Part shown: positions 1-8,957 of the stretch, piece after piece
Layout of the letters: each line of letters opens with the position of its first letter
Position numbering within the stretch: the stretch's first letter is position 1
Assembly: GCF_004103755.1 (NCBI RefSeq)
Contig: NZ_CP035283.1
Span: 1,798,001 to 1,862,000 of the forward strand
DNA: 64,000 bases
Direction: 5' to 3'
Source of the DNA: Caproiciproducens sp. NJN-50
GTDB taxonomy: Bacteria; Bacillota; Clostridia; Oscillospirales; Acutalibacteraceae
Translations under genes and position numbers: made by a program
The notes under the pieces: model-generated
The model's input: only the letters and a program-made list of their open reading frames with translations
What the model was told of the DNA's origin: nothing
The model's database searches: none

Positions 1-612
1 CCGGGTAACCGCCATCCTTTTGCGCTCGACCGGGTGACGGCCGATCGGAGCGTCCACCGTGCCGCTGTCTTCTTTCAGGGTCCCGTGTACCACCGCTTCG
101 TAAATCCGCGTAAAGCTGTGGTCCTTGATCTGAGCCGCCAGCTTCTGGTGGGCGAAATCATTTTTCGCAACAATAAGCAGGCCGCTGGTGTCCTTATCGA
201 TCCGATGCAGGATTCCGGGCCTCAATACGCCGTTAATCCCGGAAAGGGAGGCCCCGCAGTGCGCGAGCAGCGCATTTACAAGCGTTTTGTCCGGATGCCC
301 CGGAGCCGGATGGACCACCATTCCCTTCGGTTTGTTGACCACCAGCAAATCGCCGTCCTCATAGGCGATTTCAAGCGGGATCTCCTCTGGGACGGCCGAA
401 AGTGGAGCCGGGTCTGGAATCATGATTTCAATCCGGTCGCCCTCGACGCATCGGTAGCTTTTGCCCAGAGAACGGCCGTCTTTTGTAACAAGCCCCTGAA
501 CAATCCATTTTTCCGCCGCCGACCGGGTCGGTCCGTCCGCTTGCAGACTGAGAAATTTATCCAGCCGCAGGCCGGCCTGCTCTGCTTCAACGATTTTATG
601 CCGCAGTTCCAT
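1..612 (-). CDS. RluD-type 23S rRNA pseudouridine synthase (3' part outside the window)
   Basis: This is the N-terminal 204 residues of an RluA/RluD-family pseudouridine synthase, which isomerises uridines in 23S rRNA. An S4-like RNA-binding segment occupies about the first 75 residues (LRLDKFLS near residue 16). The catalytic block follows with the signature HRIDKDTSGLLIVAKN, whose first Asp after RI is the family nucleophile. The ATG at 612 lies 1 base after the stop of lspA, so the two genes are almost certainly co-transcribed; lspA-rluD is a common Firmicute pair. The reading frame stays open to base 1, so the C-terminus is missing only because the window ends. The family assignment is firm. 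Which member (RluD, or YlyB as in Bacillus) cannot be decided. Confidence 0.93.
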   Translation of the reverse strand, partial: MELRHKIVEAEQAGLRLDKFLSLQADGPTRSAAEKWIVQGLVTKDGRSLGKSYRCVEGDRIEIMIPDPAPLSAVPEEIPLEIAYEDGDLLVVNKPKGMVVHPAPGHPDKTLVNALLAHCGASLSGINGVLRPGILHRIDKDTSGLLIVAKNDFAHQKLAAQIKDHSFTRIYEAVVHGTLKEDSGTVDAPIGRHPVERKRMAVTR

Positions 613-613
613 T

Positions 614-1093
614 TTATTTTGTCCGCAGGACTTTTTCCGCTCCGTGCCCATCCTCCGCAAAAAACAGGACATGGATGATCAGAAAAATTGTCCCCACCGT
701 CACGCAGCAGTCGCCGAAGTTGAAAATCGCCGGAAAAAAGGACACATGAATATAATCCACCACAAAGCCGTGAAAAATGCGGTCGATCAGGTTTCCGATC
801 CCGCCCCCCACGATCAGGGCCGAAGCCGCATAGGAAAAAAATTCATGATTTTTGTAATGAAACAGCGCGTAAATAATCAATGCGGAAATGACGATCGTAA
901 TGCCGACAAACAACCATCTCTGATTTTGAAGGATGCTGAATGCCGCCCCCCGGTTTTCCACATATTGAAAAGACAGCAGACCGCCAACCAGCGTGATAAC
1001 TCCGTCCGGCTTCAGGTTTTCGACCGCCAGAAGCTTTAAAATCTGGTCGGCCGCAACAAACAGAACCGACAGAAGAAGTACGATGAAAGGCAA
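614..1093 (-). CDS. lspA: Lipoprotein signal peptidase (signal peptidase II)
   Basis: LspA is a membrane aspartic protease that cleaves signal peptides of lipid-modified prolipoproteins. The 159-residue product has four hydrophobic segments, the usual size and topology. The conserved blocks are visible: ENRGAAF near residue 46, GNLIDR with catalytic Asp104, and FNFGD with catalytic Asp128. The start is a TTG at 1093. It is preceded at a spacing of 8 by AAGGAG, while the nearby ATG is out of frame. The gene lies downstream of ileS, separated by about 157 bases that contain a hairpin, and directly upstream of the rluD-like gene. Function is well supported by motif and context. Confidence 0.95.
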   Translation of the reverse strand: MPFIVLLLSVLFVAADQILKLLAVENLKPDGVITLVGGLLSFQYVENRGAAFSILQNQRWLFVGITIVISALIIYALFHYKNHEFFSYAASALIVGGGIGNLIDRIFHGFVVDYIHVSFFPAIFNFGDCCVTVGTIFLIIHVLFFAEDGHGAEKVLRTK

Positions 1094-1199
1094 GAGAACA
1101 TCTCCTTATTGCTCATTTTACAGGAGCTCGACTTTAGTTCCATTATATAGGAGCGCCGATGGTTTGTCCACTGAAAAGGCCAAATGCAGGTCGACAGAA

Positions 1200-1234
1200 A
1201 ACGTGCCGGACAGCCAATTCCGGCTGCCGGCACA
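1200..1234 (-). terminator. Possible intrinsic terminator between ileS and lspA
   Basis: Read on the minus strand, a GC-rich stem (GCCGGCAGCC pairing with GGCTGTCCGGC, one bulged base) with a short AATT-type loop is followed by CGTTTTC. The U tract is short, so termination may be partial and allow read-through into lspA. No other gene is visible in the 1094-1250 gap. Confidence 0.45.
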
Positions 1235-1250
1235 ATTTCAGTCGTTTTTA

Positions 1251-4037
1251 TTACCCGAGTACTTTTGCGCAGCGGGCACAGATATCCGGATGCTCCGGGT
1301 CGCTGCCGACCGTGTCGCTGTAACACCAGCAGCGGCTGCATTTTTCTCCGTGCGCATGAACCACAGTGACGGAAAGCTCCGGAAGCTCTTCTCCCCGGAA
1401 GGTGCCTGAACCCTCGCGGAATACCTCAACGCCGGAGGCGATCAGAACGGTTTTCAATTCGCTTTCCACTGATTTTACAAAATCATAAAGTTCTCCGGCG
1501 CAGTAGAGACGGACTTCCGCATCCAGTGATGCGCCGATCGTTTTTTCCTTGCGCGCGATTTCCAGCGCTTTCTTCACTTCGTCACGGACTTGATGCATCC
1601 GGTCCCACTTAGCGATGAATTCTTTGTCCGCCTTGACATCCACTGGCTGCGGGAGGTCGTTCAACATCACATATTCAACATTTTCGCCGGACAGGTGAGG
1701 CATATTGTGCCAGATTTCGTCGGAAGTAAACGCAAGGATCGGAGCGACCAGCCGGGTCAGTCCGGAAAGGATCAGAAACATCGCCGTCTGGGCCGCGCGG
1801 CGTTCCTCACAGTCCGCCCTTTCCACATAAAGCCTGTCTTTCAGCACGTCCAGATAAAAGTTGGACATATCCACCACGCAGAAGTTGTGAATGGCATGAT
1901 AGGCGGTGTGGAATTCAAAGGTATCATAAGCCTTGCCCACTTCCCGAATCAGATCGTTGAAACGGTTGAGCGCCCAGCGGTCGATCGGCAGAAGGCGGTC
2001 GAGAGAGACCATATCTTGATCCGGGTCGAAGTCGGAAAGATTCCCGAGGATAAAACGCGCGGTATTACGGATCTTGCGGTACGCATCGGAAAGCTGTTTC
2101 AAAATTTCATTGGAAATCCTGACGTCGCTCTGATAGTCGCTGGAGGCGACCCAGAGGCGCAGGATATCCGCGCCGTATTTCTGAACCACTTCTCCGGGGG
2201 CGATGCCGTTGCCGAGGGACTTGGACATCTTGCGCCCTTCCAGATCGATGACCATGCCGTGCGTCAGGACGGTTTTATAGGGAGCCTGTCCCCTCCAGGC
2301 GACGCTGGTCAGCAGCGAGGACTGGAACCATCCGCGGTGCTGGTCGTTCCCTTCCAGATAAAGCTCGGCCGGCCAGTGCAGGTCGCCGCGGGTCGTCAGC
2401 ACGGCGGCATGGCTGCACCCGGAATCGAACCAGACATCCATGACATCGGTTTCCTTGGTAAATTCCGTGCAGCCGCAGCTGCAATGGGTTCCTTCGGGAA
2501 GGAGTTTCTCCGCGGAATGGCTGAACCAGGCATTGGAGCCCTCTTTGCGGAAAATGGACGCAACCGCGTCGATTGTCTCGCGGGTCACCAGCTCTTTGCC
2601 GCATTTTTTGCAGTAAAAGATCGGAATCGGCACGCCCCAGAGGCGCTGGCGTGAGATGCACCAGTCCTTGCGTTCGCGCACCATAGAGGTAATGCGGTCG
2701 CGGCCCCACCCGGGAATCCACTGAACCTTGTCGATTTCCTTAACCGTCTGATCCTTGATCGCTTCCACGGAACAAAACCACTGCTCCGTGGCGCGGAACA
2801 GGACCGGATGCTTGCAGCGCCAGCAGTGGGGGTACTGGTGAACAATGTGTTTGACGGCAAGCAGCGCCCCGATTTCCTTCAGATAATCCCGGATGACAGG
2901 ATTGGCCTCCTCGGTCGTCAGCCCTTCAAAACGTTTTCCGGCCTCCGCAGTCATCCTTCCCTGGCTGTCGACCGGGACAATCACGGGGATTTCCGGATAA
3001 TGATTATGGCAGACATCGTAGTCCTCGATGCCGTGTCCCGGCGCGGTATGGACACAGCCGGTGCCGCTCTCCAGCGTAACATGATCGCCCAGGATGATCG
3101 GAGACGCGCGGTCGATAAACGGATGCGCCGTCCGGATATGCTCAAGCTCGCTCCCTTTATATTCGGCGATTTTTTCGTATTCGCCAATTCCGGCTTCCTT
3201 CATGGTCTCTTCGGTCAGCGCGGTGGCCATCACATAGTATTCGTCCCCCGCCCTGACCAGCGAATAGTCGAAATCCGGGCCGAGGCAGATCGCCGTATTG
3301 GCCGGAATCGTCCACGTCGTGGTGGTCCAGATGACAAAATACGTTTTGGAAAGATCCGCACCTTTCGCCGTCAAAAGACCCTTGTCATCCGTCACGCGGA
3401 ATTTGACATAGATGGAATCGCAGGGGTCCTCGCTGTACTCGATCTCCGCTTCGGCCAAGGCCGTCTCATCGTGCGCGCACCAGTAAACAGGCTTGAGTCC
3501 TTTATAAATATAGCCCTTTAAGGCCATTTCTCCAAATACTTCGATCTGCTTTGCTTCAAAATCGTGGGTGAGCGTCTCATAAGGATGGTCCCAGTCGCCG
3601 ATCACGCCCAAACGCTGAAACTGTTCGGTCATGCTTTTGATGTGCGTCAGAGCAAAATCTTTGCATTGGTCACGAAAGTAAACGGGATCGTCGCTTCTGC
3701 TGTCCAATCCAACGCTTTCGATCGCCTTGCGCTCGATGGGAAGGCCATGCGTGTCCCATCCTGGAACATAGGGAGACTTGTATCCGGCCATATTGCGGTA
3801 GCGTACAATGATGTCCTTCAAAATCTTATTGAGAGCGGTTCCCAAATGGATGTTTCCGTTCGCATAGGGCGGGCCATCGTGAAGCACATAAAGAGGCCGG
3901 CCTTCGTTTTTCTTCATTACCTTGCCATAGATATCGTCTTCCCGCCACTTTCCAAGCAGGTCCGGTTCCCGTTTCGGCAGACCCGCCTGCATCGGAAAAT
4001 CCGTTTTTGGAAGGTTCAGGGTGCTTTTATAATCCAT
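1251..4037 (-). CDS. ileS: Isoleucyl-tRNA synthetase
   Basis: IleRS charges tRNA-Ile in the cytoplasm. The 928-residue length is typical of the bacterial type. The class I signatures are present: PPYANGNIHLG (the HIGH-type motif) at about residues 56-66, and KMSKSLGN at about residue 600. The CP1 editing domain lies between them, with its WTTTTWTIPAN block. The C-terminus carries the zinc-binding pair CSRCW and CARC, as in the Bacillus and E. coli type rather than the mupirocin-resistant type. The ATG at 4037 has AAGGAGAGAG upstream. Only 43 bases separate it from divIVA, so there is no room for a T-box leader, which often controls ileS in Firmicutes. Here it is probably transcribed with the cell-division genes upstream. 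Confidence 0.98.
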   Translation of the reverse strand: MDYKSTLNLPKTDFPMQAGLPKREPDLLGKWREDDIYGKVMKKNEGRPLYVLHDGPPYANGNIHLGTALNKILKDIIVRYRNMAGYKSPYVPGWDTHGLPIERKAIESVGLDSRSDDPVYFRDQCKDFALTHIKSMTEQFQRLGVIGDWDHPYETLTHDFEAKQIEVFGEMALKGYIYKGLKPVYWCAHDETALAEAEIEYSEDPCDSIYVKFRVTDDKGLLTAKGADLSKTYFVIWTTTTWTIPANTAICLGPDFDYSLVRAGDEYYVMATALTEETMKEAGIGEYEKIAEYKGSELEHIRTAHPFIDRASPIILGDHVTLESGTGCVHTAPGHGIEDYDVCHNHYPEIPVIVPVDSQGRMTAEAGKRFEGLTTEEANPVIRDYLKEIGALLAVKHIVHQYPHCWRCKHPVLFRATEQWFCSVEAIKDQTVKEIDKVQWIPGWGRDRITSMVRERKDWCISRQRLWGVPIPIFYCKKCGKELVTRETIDAVASIFRKEGSNAWFSHSAEKLLPEGTHCSCGCTEFTKETDVMDVWFDSGCSHAAVLTTRGDLHWPAELYLEGNDQHRGWFQSSLLTSVAWRGQAPYKTVLTHGMVIDLEGRKMSKSLGNGIAPGEVVQKYGADILRLWVASSDYQSDVRISNEILKQLSDAYRKIRNTARFILGNLSDFDPDQDMVSLDRLLPIDRWALNRFNDLIREVGKAYDTFEFHTAYHAIHNFCVVDMSNFYLDVLKDRLYVERADCEERRAAQTAMFLILSGLTRLVAPILAFTSDEIWHNMPHLSGENVEYVMLNDLPQPVDVKADKEFIAKWDRMHQVRDEVKKALEIARKEKTIGASLDAEVRLYCAGELYDFVKSVESELKTVLIASGVEVFREGSGTFRGEELPELSVTVVHAHGEKCSRCWCYSDTVGSDPEHPDICARCAKVLG

Positions 4038-4080
4038 CGGTTGACTCTCTCCTTAAGATTTAGAATTCATGCGAGCAAGA

Positions 4081-4728
4081 TCAGTTTTGGGCCGGCTCGG
4101 CCTCAAAACAGGAAATGTCGGCCTGAAACATCTCAGGGGCTTCCTCCGTGGCGGCGGCTTCCGGCTCTTCTTTCGGCTCCGGCTGGGGCTCGGAGGCGGC
4201 GGTTGGGGCGGGGGATGTTTCCTGCTGAGGTTCCGGCTTGCTGGAAGGCAGGGCGTCAATCAGCGTAAGATGCTCCTTATAAGCGGCGAGCAGACGGGCG
4301 CGGAAATCCGAAACGGACCGCTGCAAACGCTCCATTTCCCTTTTCTGCTCCACGGTCTTCTCCTGCGCTTCCTGTTCGATGTGTTCCGCTTTCAGATTGG
4401 CGTCCTTGAGGATGATCTCGGCCCGGTGGCGCGCTTCGCGCACGGAAGCATCCCCGACTTTCTGGGCGCTGATCAGCGCATTCTTGATTTCATCCTCCTC
4501 AGAACGGAACTGTTCCACCCTGTCCGCAAGGATTTTTACCTTTTCGGTCAGCTGCTGATTTTCAGCTTTCAGCTTTTCCGCCAGTTCATCCTGCTCGACC
4601 TCTTTCTTCTGCATTTGGTCGACAGTGTCCCTGACCTGATCGATAAAAACGTCCACATCGTCGGTTTTGTATCCGGAAAAACCAGATTTGCGAAAACTGA
4701 CATTGATAATGTCGTTCATCGAAAGCAT
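4081..4728 (-). CDS. divIVA: DivIVA-family cell division / polar scaffold protein
   Basis: DivIVA binds curved membrane at the septum and poles and recruits division proteins. Residues 1-60 hold the lipid-binding DivIVA domain (NDIINVSFRKSGFSGYK and DVDVFIDQVRD). A long charged coiled coil follows to about residue 150, then an Ala/Pro/Glu-rich low-complexity tail that is probably disordered. I place the start at the ATG at 4728, ten bases after AAGGG; an in-frame GTG at 4737 sits too close to that site. The order divIVA-ylmH-sepF-yggS matches the classic Gram-positive division cluster downstream of ftsZ, although ftsZ itself is not in the window. Confidence 0.93.
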   Translation of the reverse strand: MLSMNDIINVSFRKSGFSGYKTDDVDVFIDQVRDTVDQMQKKEVEQDELAEKLKAENQQLTEKVKILADRVEQFRSEEDEIKNALISAQKVGDASVREARHRAEIILKDANLKAEHIEQEAQEKTVEQKREMERLQRSVSDFRARLLAAYKEHLTLIDALPSSKPEPQQETSPAPTAASEPQPEPKEEPEAAATEEAPEMFQADISCFEAEPAQN

Positions 4729-4744
4729 AAAAAACACACCCTTA

Positions 4745-5500
4745 CTACAAATATTTTCGGCCCCGTAAGATCAGTCTGCCTTTTTTCGTAACCGGTCCCA
4801 CCTGATCTAGGGCAAAACGGCCTTTTCCCCTTACGGAAATCGTATCGCCCTCCCGCACTTCTTCAGAGGGGGAGACAACAGTTTCATGATTCAGCTGTAC
4901 CAGGCCGGAGCGGATCATCGCGGATGCCTTTTCCCGGCTGGTGGAAACAGCCGCAGCCGCAGCGCAGTCCAGCCTGGCGGAAGCAACCACGGCATCCCAT
5001 TCTTCAAAGCGGCGCGCCTCAGGCAGAGGCCCGTCAAAGCCCTTCGTCATCCGCACCCCGGTGCCGCCGATTTTAGAAATCTGCAAAAGCAGAAAATCAG
5101 AAATTTCGCGGCGGCAGAAAAAAACGCATCGGCCCTCCCCGACAAGGATATCGCCGAGCGCACTTCGCTCCATTCCCGTGTGAAGCAGCGCGCCGAGAAA
5201 ATCCCTGTGGGAAAGCCTGTCGCATTTGCGGAAAACCGCCGTAACGGCATCGACGGGAAACTCCGCTTCATCCGGCCGGATAAAATCCGGAAACACGCCG
5301 AGCATCACGCGCTCCGCTTCGGGATAGCCTCCCCACAGAAGAATATTTCCGGCCTTTTCGCGCTCTGCAAGCTTCCGCGCCTCAAAAGCTTCCCTCTCAT
5401 CGAGAAAGGCTGAAAACCTGGCCCTGCCTCCGGCTGCACAAAGGCGCACGAGGTCGCGGAACCTTGTTTCCAGCACTGAGGCACCCGGTTTCCGCTCCAC
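4745..5500 (-). CDS. ylmH: YlmH-like S4-domain RNA-binding protein
   Basis: This 251-residue protein has the YlmH layout: an N-terminal alpha/beta region, a middle domain (FRKCDRLSHRDFLGALLHTG near residue 90), and a C-terminal S4 RNA-binding domain at about residues 180-245 (MIRSGLVQLNHETV, then EVREGDTISVRGKGRF). Family members act on ribosomes and sit in the division cluster. The GTG start at 5500 overlaps the TAG stop of sepF by one base, which indicates translational coupling. Assignment rests on domain order and on position between sepF and divIVA. Confidence 0.9.
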   Translation of the reverse strand: MERKPGASVLETRFRDLVRLCAAGGRARFSAFLDEREAFEARKLAEREKAGNILLWGGYPEAERVMLGVFPDFIRPDEAEFPVDAVTAVFRKCDRLSHRDFLGALLHTGMERSALGDILVGEGRCVFFCRREISDFLLLQISKIGGTGVRMTKGFDGPLPEARRFEEWDAVVASARLDCAAAAAVSTSREKASAMIRSGLVQLNHETVVSPSEEVREGDTISVRGKGRFALDQVGPVTKKGRLILRGRKYL

Positions 5501-5985
5501 TAAAAATAAACGCCGTTGTTTTCCAATTCGTCCAGAACGTCATCCCCGGTCAGGTCGACGTTGTACGGCGTGATAATAAACGTGCTGGTCGCGACGCGCT
5601 TGATTTTACCCCCGTTCGCATAGGCCACACCGCTGAGAAAGTCGATGATTCTGCGCGAAACATCCTTGTTGGTGTTTTCCAGATTCAAAACCACCGTGTG
5701 CATTTTCAGCAGCTCGTCCGCGATTGCGCAGGTCTCCTCCCCAAAGCGTTCCGGTTTGAAAAGCACCACCTGAAGCTGGGCCGTCGCGTGGATGTTGACC
5801 ACCTTGTTTCCGGAATTGATGGCCTGCATGCGCCTGACCGCTTCGCGCTGCTGAAGCTCGGACTCACTTTCCTGTTTTTCGCCAGCCATTGAATTTACCT
5901 CTTCCGGTTCTTCTTCGTAGCCGTATTCATATTCGTCCTCGGGCGGATTCCACATATCCTTGATTTTTTCTACAAATCCGGGCAT
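5500..5985 (-). CDS. sepF: Cell division protein SepF
   Basis: SepF anchors FtsZ filaments to the membrane and aligns them in Gram-positive bacteria. The 161-residue product has an N-terminal membrane-binding stretch (PGFVEKIKDMW), an acidic linker rich in Glu and Tyr, and the conserved C-terminal SepF domain from about residue 70 (FKPERFGEETCAIADELL, LENTNKDVSRRIIDFLSGV). It has a strong GGAGGTG ribosome site before the ATG at 5985. It follows yggS by 20 bases and overlaps ylmH by one base. Confidence 0.95.
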   Translation of the reverse strand: MPGFVEKIKDMWNPPEDEYEYGYEEEPEEVNSMAGEKQESESELQQREAVRRMQAINSGNKVVNIHATAQLQVVLFKPERFGEETCAIADELLKMHTVVLNLENTNKDVSRRIIDFLSGVAYANGGKIKRVATSTFIITPYNVDLTGDDVLDELENNGVYF

Positions 5986-6005
5986 AAACGAACACCTCCA
6001 TAAGC

Positions 6006-6743
6006 CTATCTGTTATAATTTCTCGGTCCAAACAGCGCTGTTCCCACGCGAACCAGGTTTGCGCCTGTCAGAATTGCCTGAAAATAGTCCGCGGACATCC
6101 CCATCGACAGGAAGTCCATAGTTACATTATCTATTTTTTTGCTCTTTATGTCAATAAAATATTGGTTCATCCGCGAAAAATAATTCATTGTCTCCCGCTC
6201 CGGGGCCCCCGCCGGAGGAATCGCCATCAGCCCGCGGATCCGAATCCCGGGAAGGGAACGGACAGATTCGAGCAGCTCGTAAAGATTCTGGGGCAAAACG
6301 CCGGATTTATTCGGTTCCTGCCCGATATTGACTTCAATCAGTATATCGGTTACAAGACTCCGCTTTTCACTTAACTGGGAAATTTCTTTTGCGAGTTTCA
6401 GCTGATCGACAGACTGGATCATGGAAACCCGGCCGATCAGATACTTTACCTTGTTGGTCTGCAGATGGCCGATGAACTGAAGCTCGCAGTTCGAAAGATC
6501 ATAAGAATCATATTTATCACACAGCTCCTGCACCCGGTTCTCTCCGATATGGTCGATCCCGAGCTCTATCCCGTGGTTGATGACCTCGGCCGGCACAGTC
6601 TTGGTCGCGGCCAGGAGAGTGATGTTCTCCGGTGTCCTGCCGCTTTTTACGGCGGCCTCCGCGACCCTGCCGCGCACCGCTTTCAGATTCTCTTCCACAT
6701 CCAAAAAACGCCGTTCCAGTTCACTGGACAACCTTTCCGTCAT
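6006..6743 (-). CDS. yggS: YggS/PLPBP-family pyridoxal phosphate homeostasis protein
   Basis: This protein binds PLP and buffers its supply. It has the fold of the alanine racemase N-terminal barrel but no known catalytic activity. The family marks are visible: LLAATKTVP carrying the PLP Lys, GENRVQEL, and FIGHLQTNK. The C-terminal LSMGMSADY block that binds phosphate is also present. I choose the ATG at 6743 (245 residues); the longer frame from 6773 adds an unsupported MKLLWKGPIY extension. The gene start overlaps the end of the HlyD-like gene by about 23 bases, so the two are coupled. Confidence 0.93.
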   Translation of the reverse strand: MTERLSSELERRFLDVEENLKAVRGRVAEAAVKSGRTPENITLLAATKTVPAEVINHGIELGIDHIGENRVQELCDKYDSYDLSNCELQFIGHLQTNKVKYLIGRVSMIQSVDQLKLAKEISQLSEKRSLVTDILIEVNIGQEPNKSGVLPQNLYELLESVRSLPGIRIRGLMAIPPAGAPERETMNYFSRMNQYFIDIKSKKIDNVTMDFLSMGMSADYFQAILTGANLVRVGTALFGPRNYNR

Positions 6744-8013
6744 ATAAATCGGTCCCTTCCACAACAACTTCATCGTGCAGTTTGAGCGTTTCGTCCGTCA
6801 TCAGGCCGTCCGAGCTGGGGTTTGGGTCGCAAATGACATAATCGTCCGTGCTGTAAAGCGGCACGACCTGGCGAAAACTAATTTGATTTCCATGTAGAAT
6901 GTATACCCCGCTCACTTCCTTCTTTACCGTTTTTGCTTTTCCTTTTTCGTCCTTTGTCGTTTTGGAGACAGTTTCAAAATGAAGTGACTTTTGGCTGATG
7001 CGGATTCCCGTATACTGATGTACCACCACCTGCGCCGTCTCCTTGCGAATATCTGCCAGCTCCGAATTCATGTAGTTGCATTCAAGAATCACCGCTGCCG
7101 GCGAATCGGAGCCCGACTGGTTTACCGCCGCGACGGACGCCGGAACCGTCAGGTTGGAAACAAACGGAAACTGAAGAGAAACGGTGCCTCCGTCTGCCAG
7201 CTGCCGGAAACCGGTCGCCTGCCCCGAGGATACGTTGAAAACAAAGTACCATTCATAATCTTTACTGATTTTCCCAGGGGATCCGCCGGCAGCCGCCTTG
7301 GCACCCAGCGCTGTCTGTATCTGATCACAGGTCAGCCCCTGGACCTTGGTAAAATCAATTGCCGTTTCCAGTCCGTCGGTGGAGGAAATGAAATATCCGG
7401 AAGCCGGGGATACGATCTTGCCGAGAGCGGCGCCCGCCTGTTTTTTCAGCTCGTCGAGCTTTGCCTGCAGATTTTTCAGCCTGGAACTGAAATCCGTCAC
7501 CTTTCCGGTGATGATCTGGCGCTCGTTCAGCAGGTATTGAAGGTCCTCCCGCGACTGAGTCAGAGAAAGGAAGGAACCCGCAACCGTTTGACCGGCCATC
7601 TCGGATATCTGGCGGTGAATCTGTTCATCCAGGGAATCCGGGCTGGCCGCGTAGGTGTCGCCCGGCGACTGGAGCGCCTCCAGCTGATTGATCTCACTGT
7701 TCACGGTTTCCATCTCATGCCGCGCGGCCACCTGCTGCGCGCTGGAATAAATTTCCGCGACGGTTCCCCCCTTGGCGACCTTGTCGCCGGCGGAAAGGAC
7801 GTAATCGATCACGCCGCCGTCCCCGCCCTTCAGCAGGGCTTCGTCGCGCACGGCGATTCCACTGACCATCACGGAATCGGACGCGGTAAAGTAAGCGGCG
7901 GTTTCCGTCTGGATGCCGGTGTGATGGGACCGGTAAATCTGATAGCCGACATAGAAGAGGAGCAAAAAGGCAATCGCCGACGCGGCGATCCTCCGGAGAA
8001 GAGGGTTGTTCAT
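6721..8013 (-). CDS. HlyD-like membrane fusion / periplasmic-adaptor type protein
   Basis: The 430-residue product starts with a short cytoplasmic tail and one membrane anchor (IAASAIAFLLLFYVGYQIY). A barrel-sandwich half-motif (DSVMVSGIAVRDEALL), a coiled coil around residues 95-190 and a C-terminal beta-rich region follow. This is the layout of HlyD-type adaptor proteins, although no ABC partner is nearby. The ATG at 8013 overlaps the miaA stop (ATGA overlap), which favours it over the in-frame ATG at 8025, which has no room for a ribosome site. Related proteins are often found beside yggS and sepF in Clostridia. Its partner and substrate are unknown. Confidence 0.75.
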   Translation of the reverse strand: MNNPLLRRIAASAIAFLLLFYVGYQIYRSHHTGIQTETAAYFTASDSVMVSGIAVRDEALLKGGDGGVIDYVLSAGDKVAKGGTVAEIYSSAQQVAARHEMETVNSEINQLEALQSPGDTYAASPDSLDEQIHRQISEMAGQTVAGSFLSLTQSREDLQYLLNERQIITGKVTDFSSRLKNLQAKLDELKKQAGAALGKIVSPASGYFISSTDGLETAIDFTKVQGLTCDQIQTALGAKAAAGGSPGKISKDYEWYFVFNVSSGQATGFRQLADGGTVSLQFPFVSNLTVPASVAAVNQSGSDSPAAVILECNYMNSELADIRKETAQVVVHQYTGIRISQKSLHFETVSKTTKDEKGKAKTVKKEVSGVYILHGNQISFRQVVPLYSTDDYVICDPNPSSDGLMTDETLKLHDEVVVEGTDLYDGKVVQ

Positions 8014-8957
8014 GACCGATTCCATCCCTTTCTGCAAAGAATCTCTTCCGCTTTTTGGGAAACGGATAAAAAATCCGGTTCTTCATCGATCTCAATCCAT
8101 TCCGCCTGCTCCTGCCTCCGAAACCAGGTCCGCTGCCGCTTGGCATAGCGCCTGCTCTCCCGCTTCACCTGTTCCACAGCCTCCGTTAAGCCGCATTTTC
8201 CTTCAAAATAAGGGAGGAATTCCTTATAACCGATCGCCTGGCGGGCAGTCGTTCCCTCGGGAAGATTCAAAACCATTTCCGCCTCCGGCAGAAGCCCGGT
8301 TTCCATCATTTTGTCGACGCGGAGATCGATCGCCCGGTATAATTTACACCTGTCACGGTAATCCAAGCCGATCAGACATGCGTCATAGGGCGAAGGCTCC
8401 CGGCGGGAACGCTCCATTTGTTCCGTCATGGTTATCCCGGTTTCGCGGTAAATCTCAATGGACCGCACAAGCCTCCCGACGTTGTTCGGATGGATCCGCT
8501 CCGCGGACTGCGGGTCAAAACTTCTGAGTTCCTCCCAAAGGACCTTCGGGCCTTCCTTCCCGGCTCTCCGGAGCAGTTCCGCGCGCAGCGCCTCATTCCG
8601 CCCTTCCGGCGAAAAACTCAGATGGCGAAGCAGGGAGCCGACGTACAGGCCGGTCCCGCCCGCCAACACGGGGAGGCGGCCCCGCTCCCGGATCCCGCGG
8701 ATACATTCCGAAGCCAGGGCGACGTAATCGGCGACGCTGAACGGCTTTTCCGGGTCATGGAATCCGATCAGATGGTGAGGAACGCCCTTCCTTTCCTCTT
8801 TCGCCGGCTGGGCCGTCCCGATCGGAAGGCCGCGGTAAATCTGCATGGAATCGGCGGAAACGACCTCCCCGTGAAAGCGCAGGGCGAGTTCGACCGCGAG
8901 CCGGCTTTTGCCCGTGGCGGTCGGCCCGACGACCGCCGCGACCGGAATCCGTTCCAT
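8010..8957 (-). CDS. miaA: tRNA dimethylallyltransferase
   Basis: MiaA transfers a dimethylallyl group to A37 of tRNAs reading UNN codons, and MiaB (also in this cluster) then methylthiolates the product. The 315-residue protein begins with a P-loop, GPTATGKS, at residues 10-17. It also shows DSMQIYRGLPIGTAQP, the GGTGLYVGSLL block, and a C-terminal RRYAKRQRTWFR tRNA-binding motif. The ATG at 8957 overlaps the mutL stop by the ATGA arrangement. Confidence 0.97.
   Translation of the reverse strand: MERIPVAAVVGPTATGKSRLAVELALRFHGEVVSADSMQIYRGLPIGTAQPAKEERKGVPHHLIGFHDPEKPFSVADYVALASECIRGIRERGRLPVLAGGTGLYVGSLLRHLSFSPEGRNEALRAELLRRAGKEGPKVLWEELRSFDPQSAERIHPNNVGRLVRSIEIYRETGITMTEQMERSRREPSPYDACLIGLDYRDRCKLYRAIDLRVDKMMETGLLPEAEMVLNLPEGTTARQAIGYKEFLPYFEGKCGLTEAVEQVKRESRRYAKRQRTWFRRQEQAEWIEIDEEPDFLSVSQKAEEILCRKGWNRS

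Noticed and set aside
4038..4080. T-box leader for ileS
   Set aside because: Only 43 bases separate ileS from divIVA, too few for a T-box, and no specifier or T-box sequence is visible.
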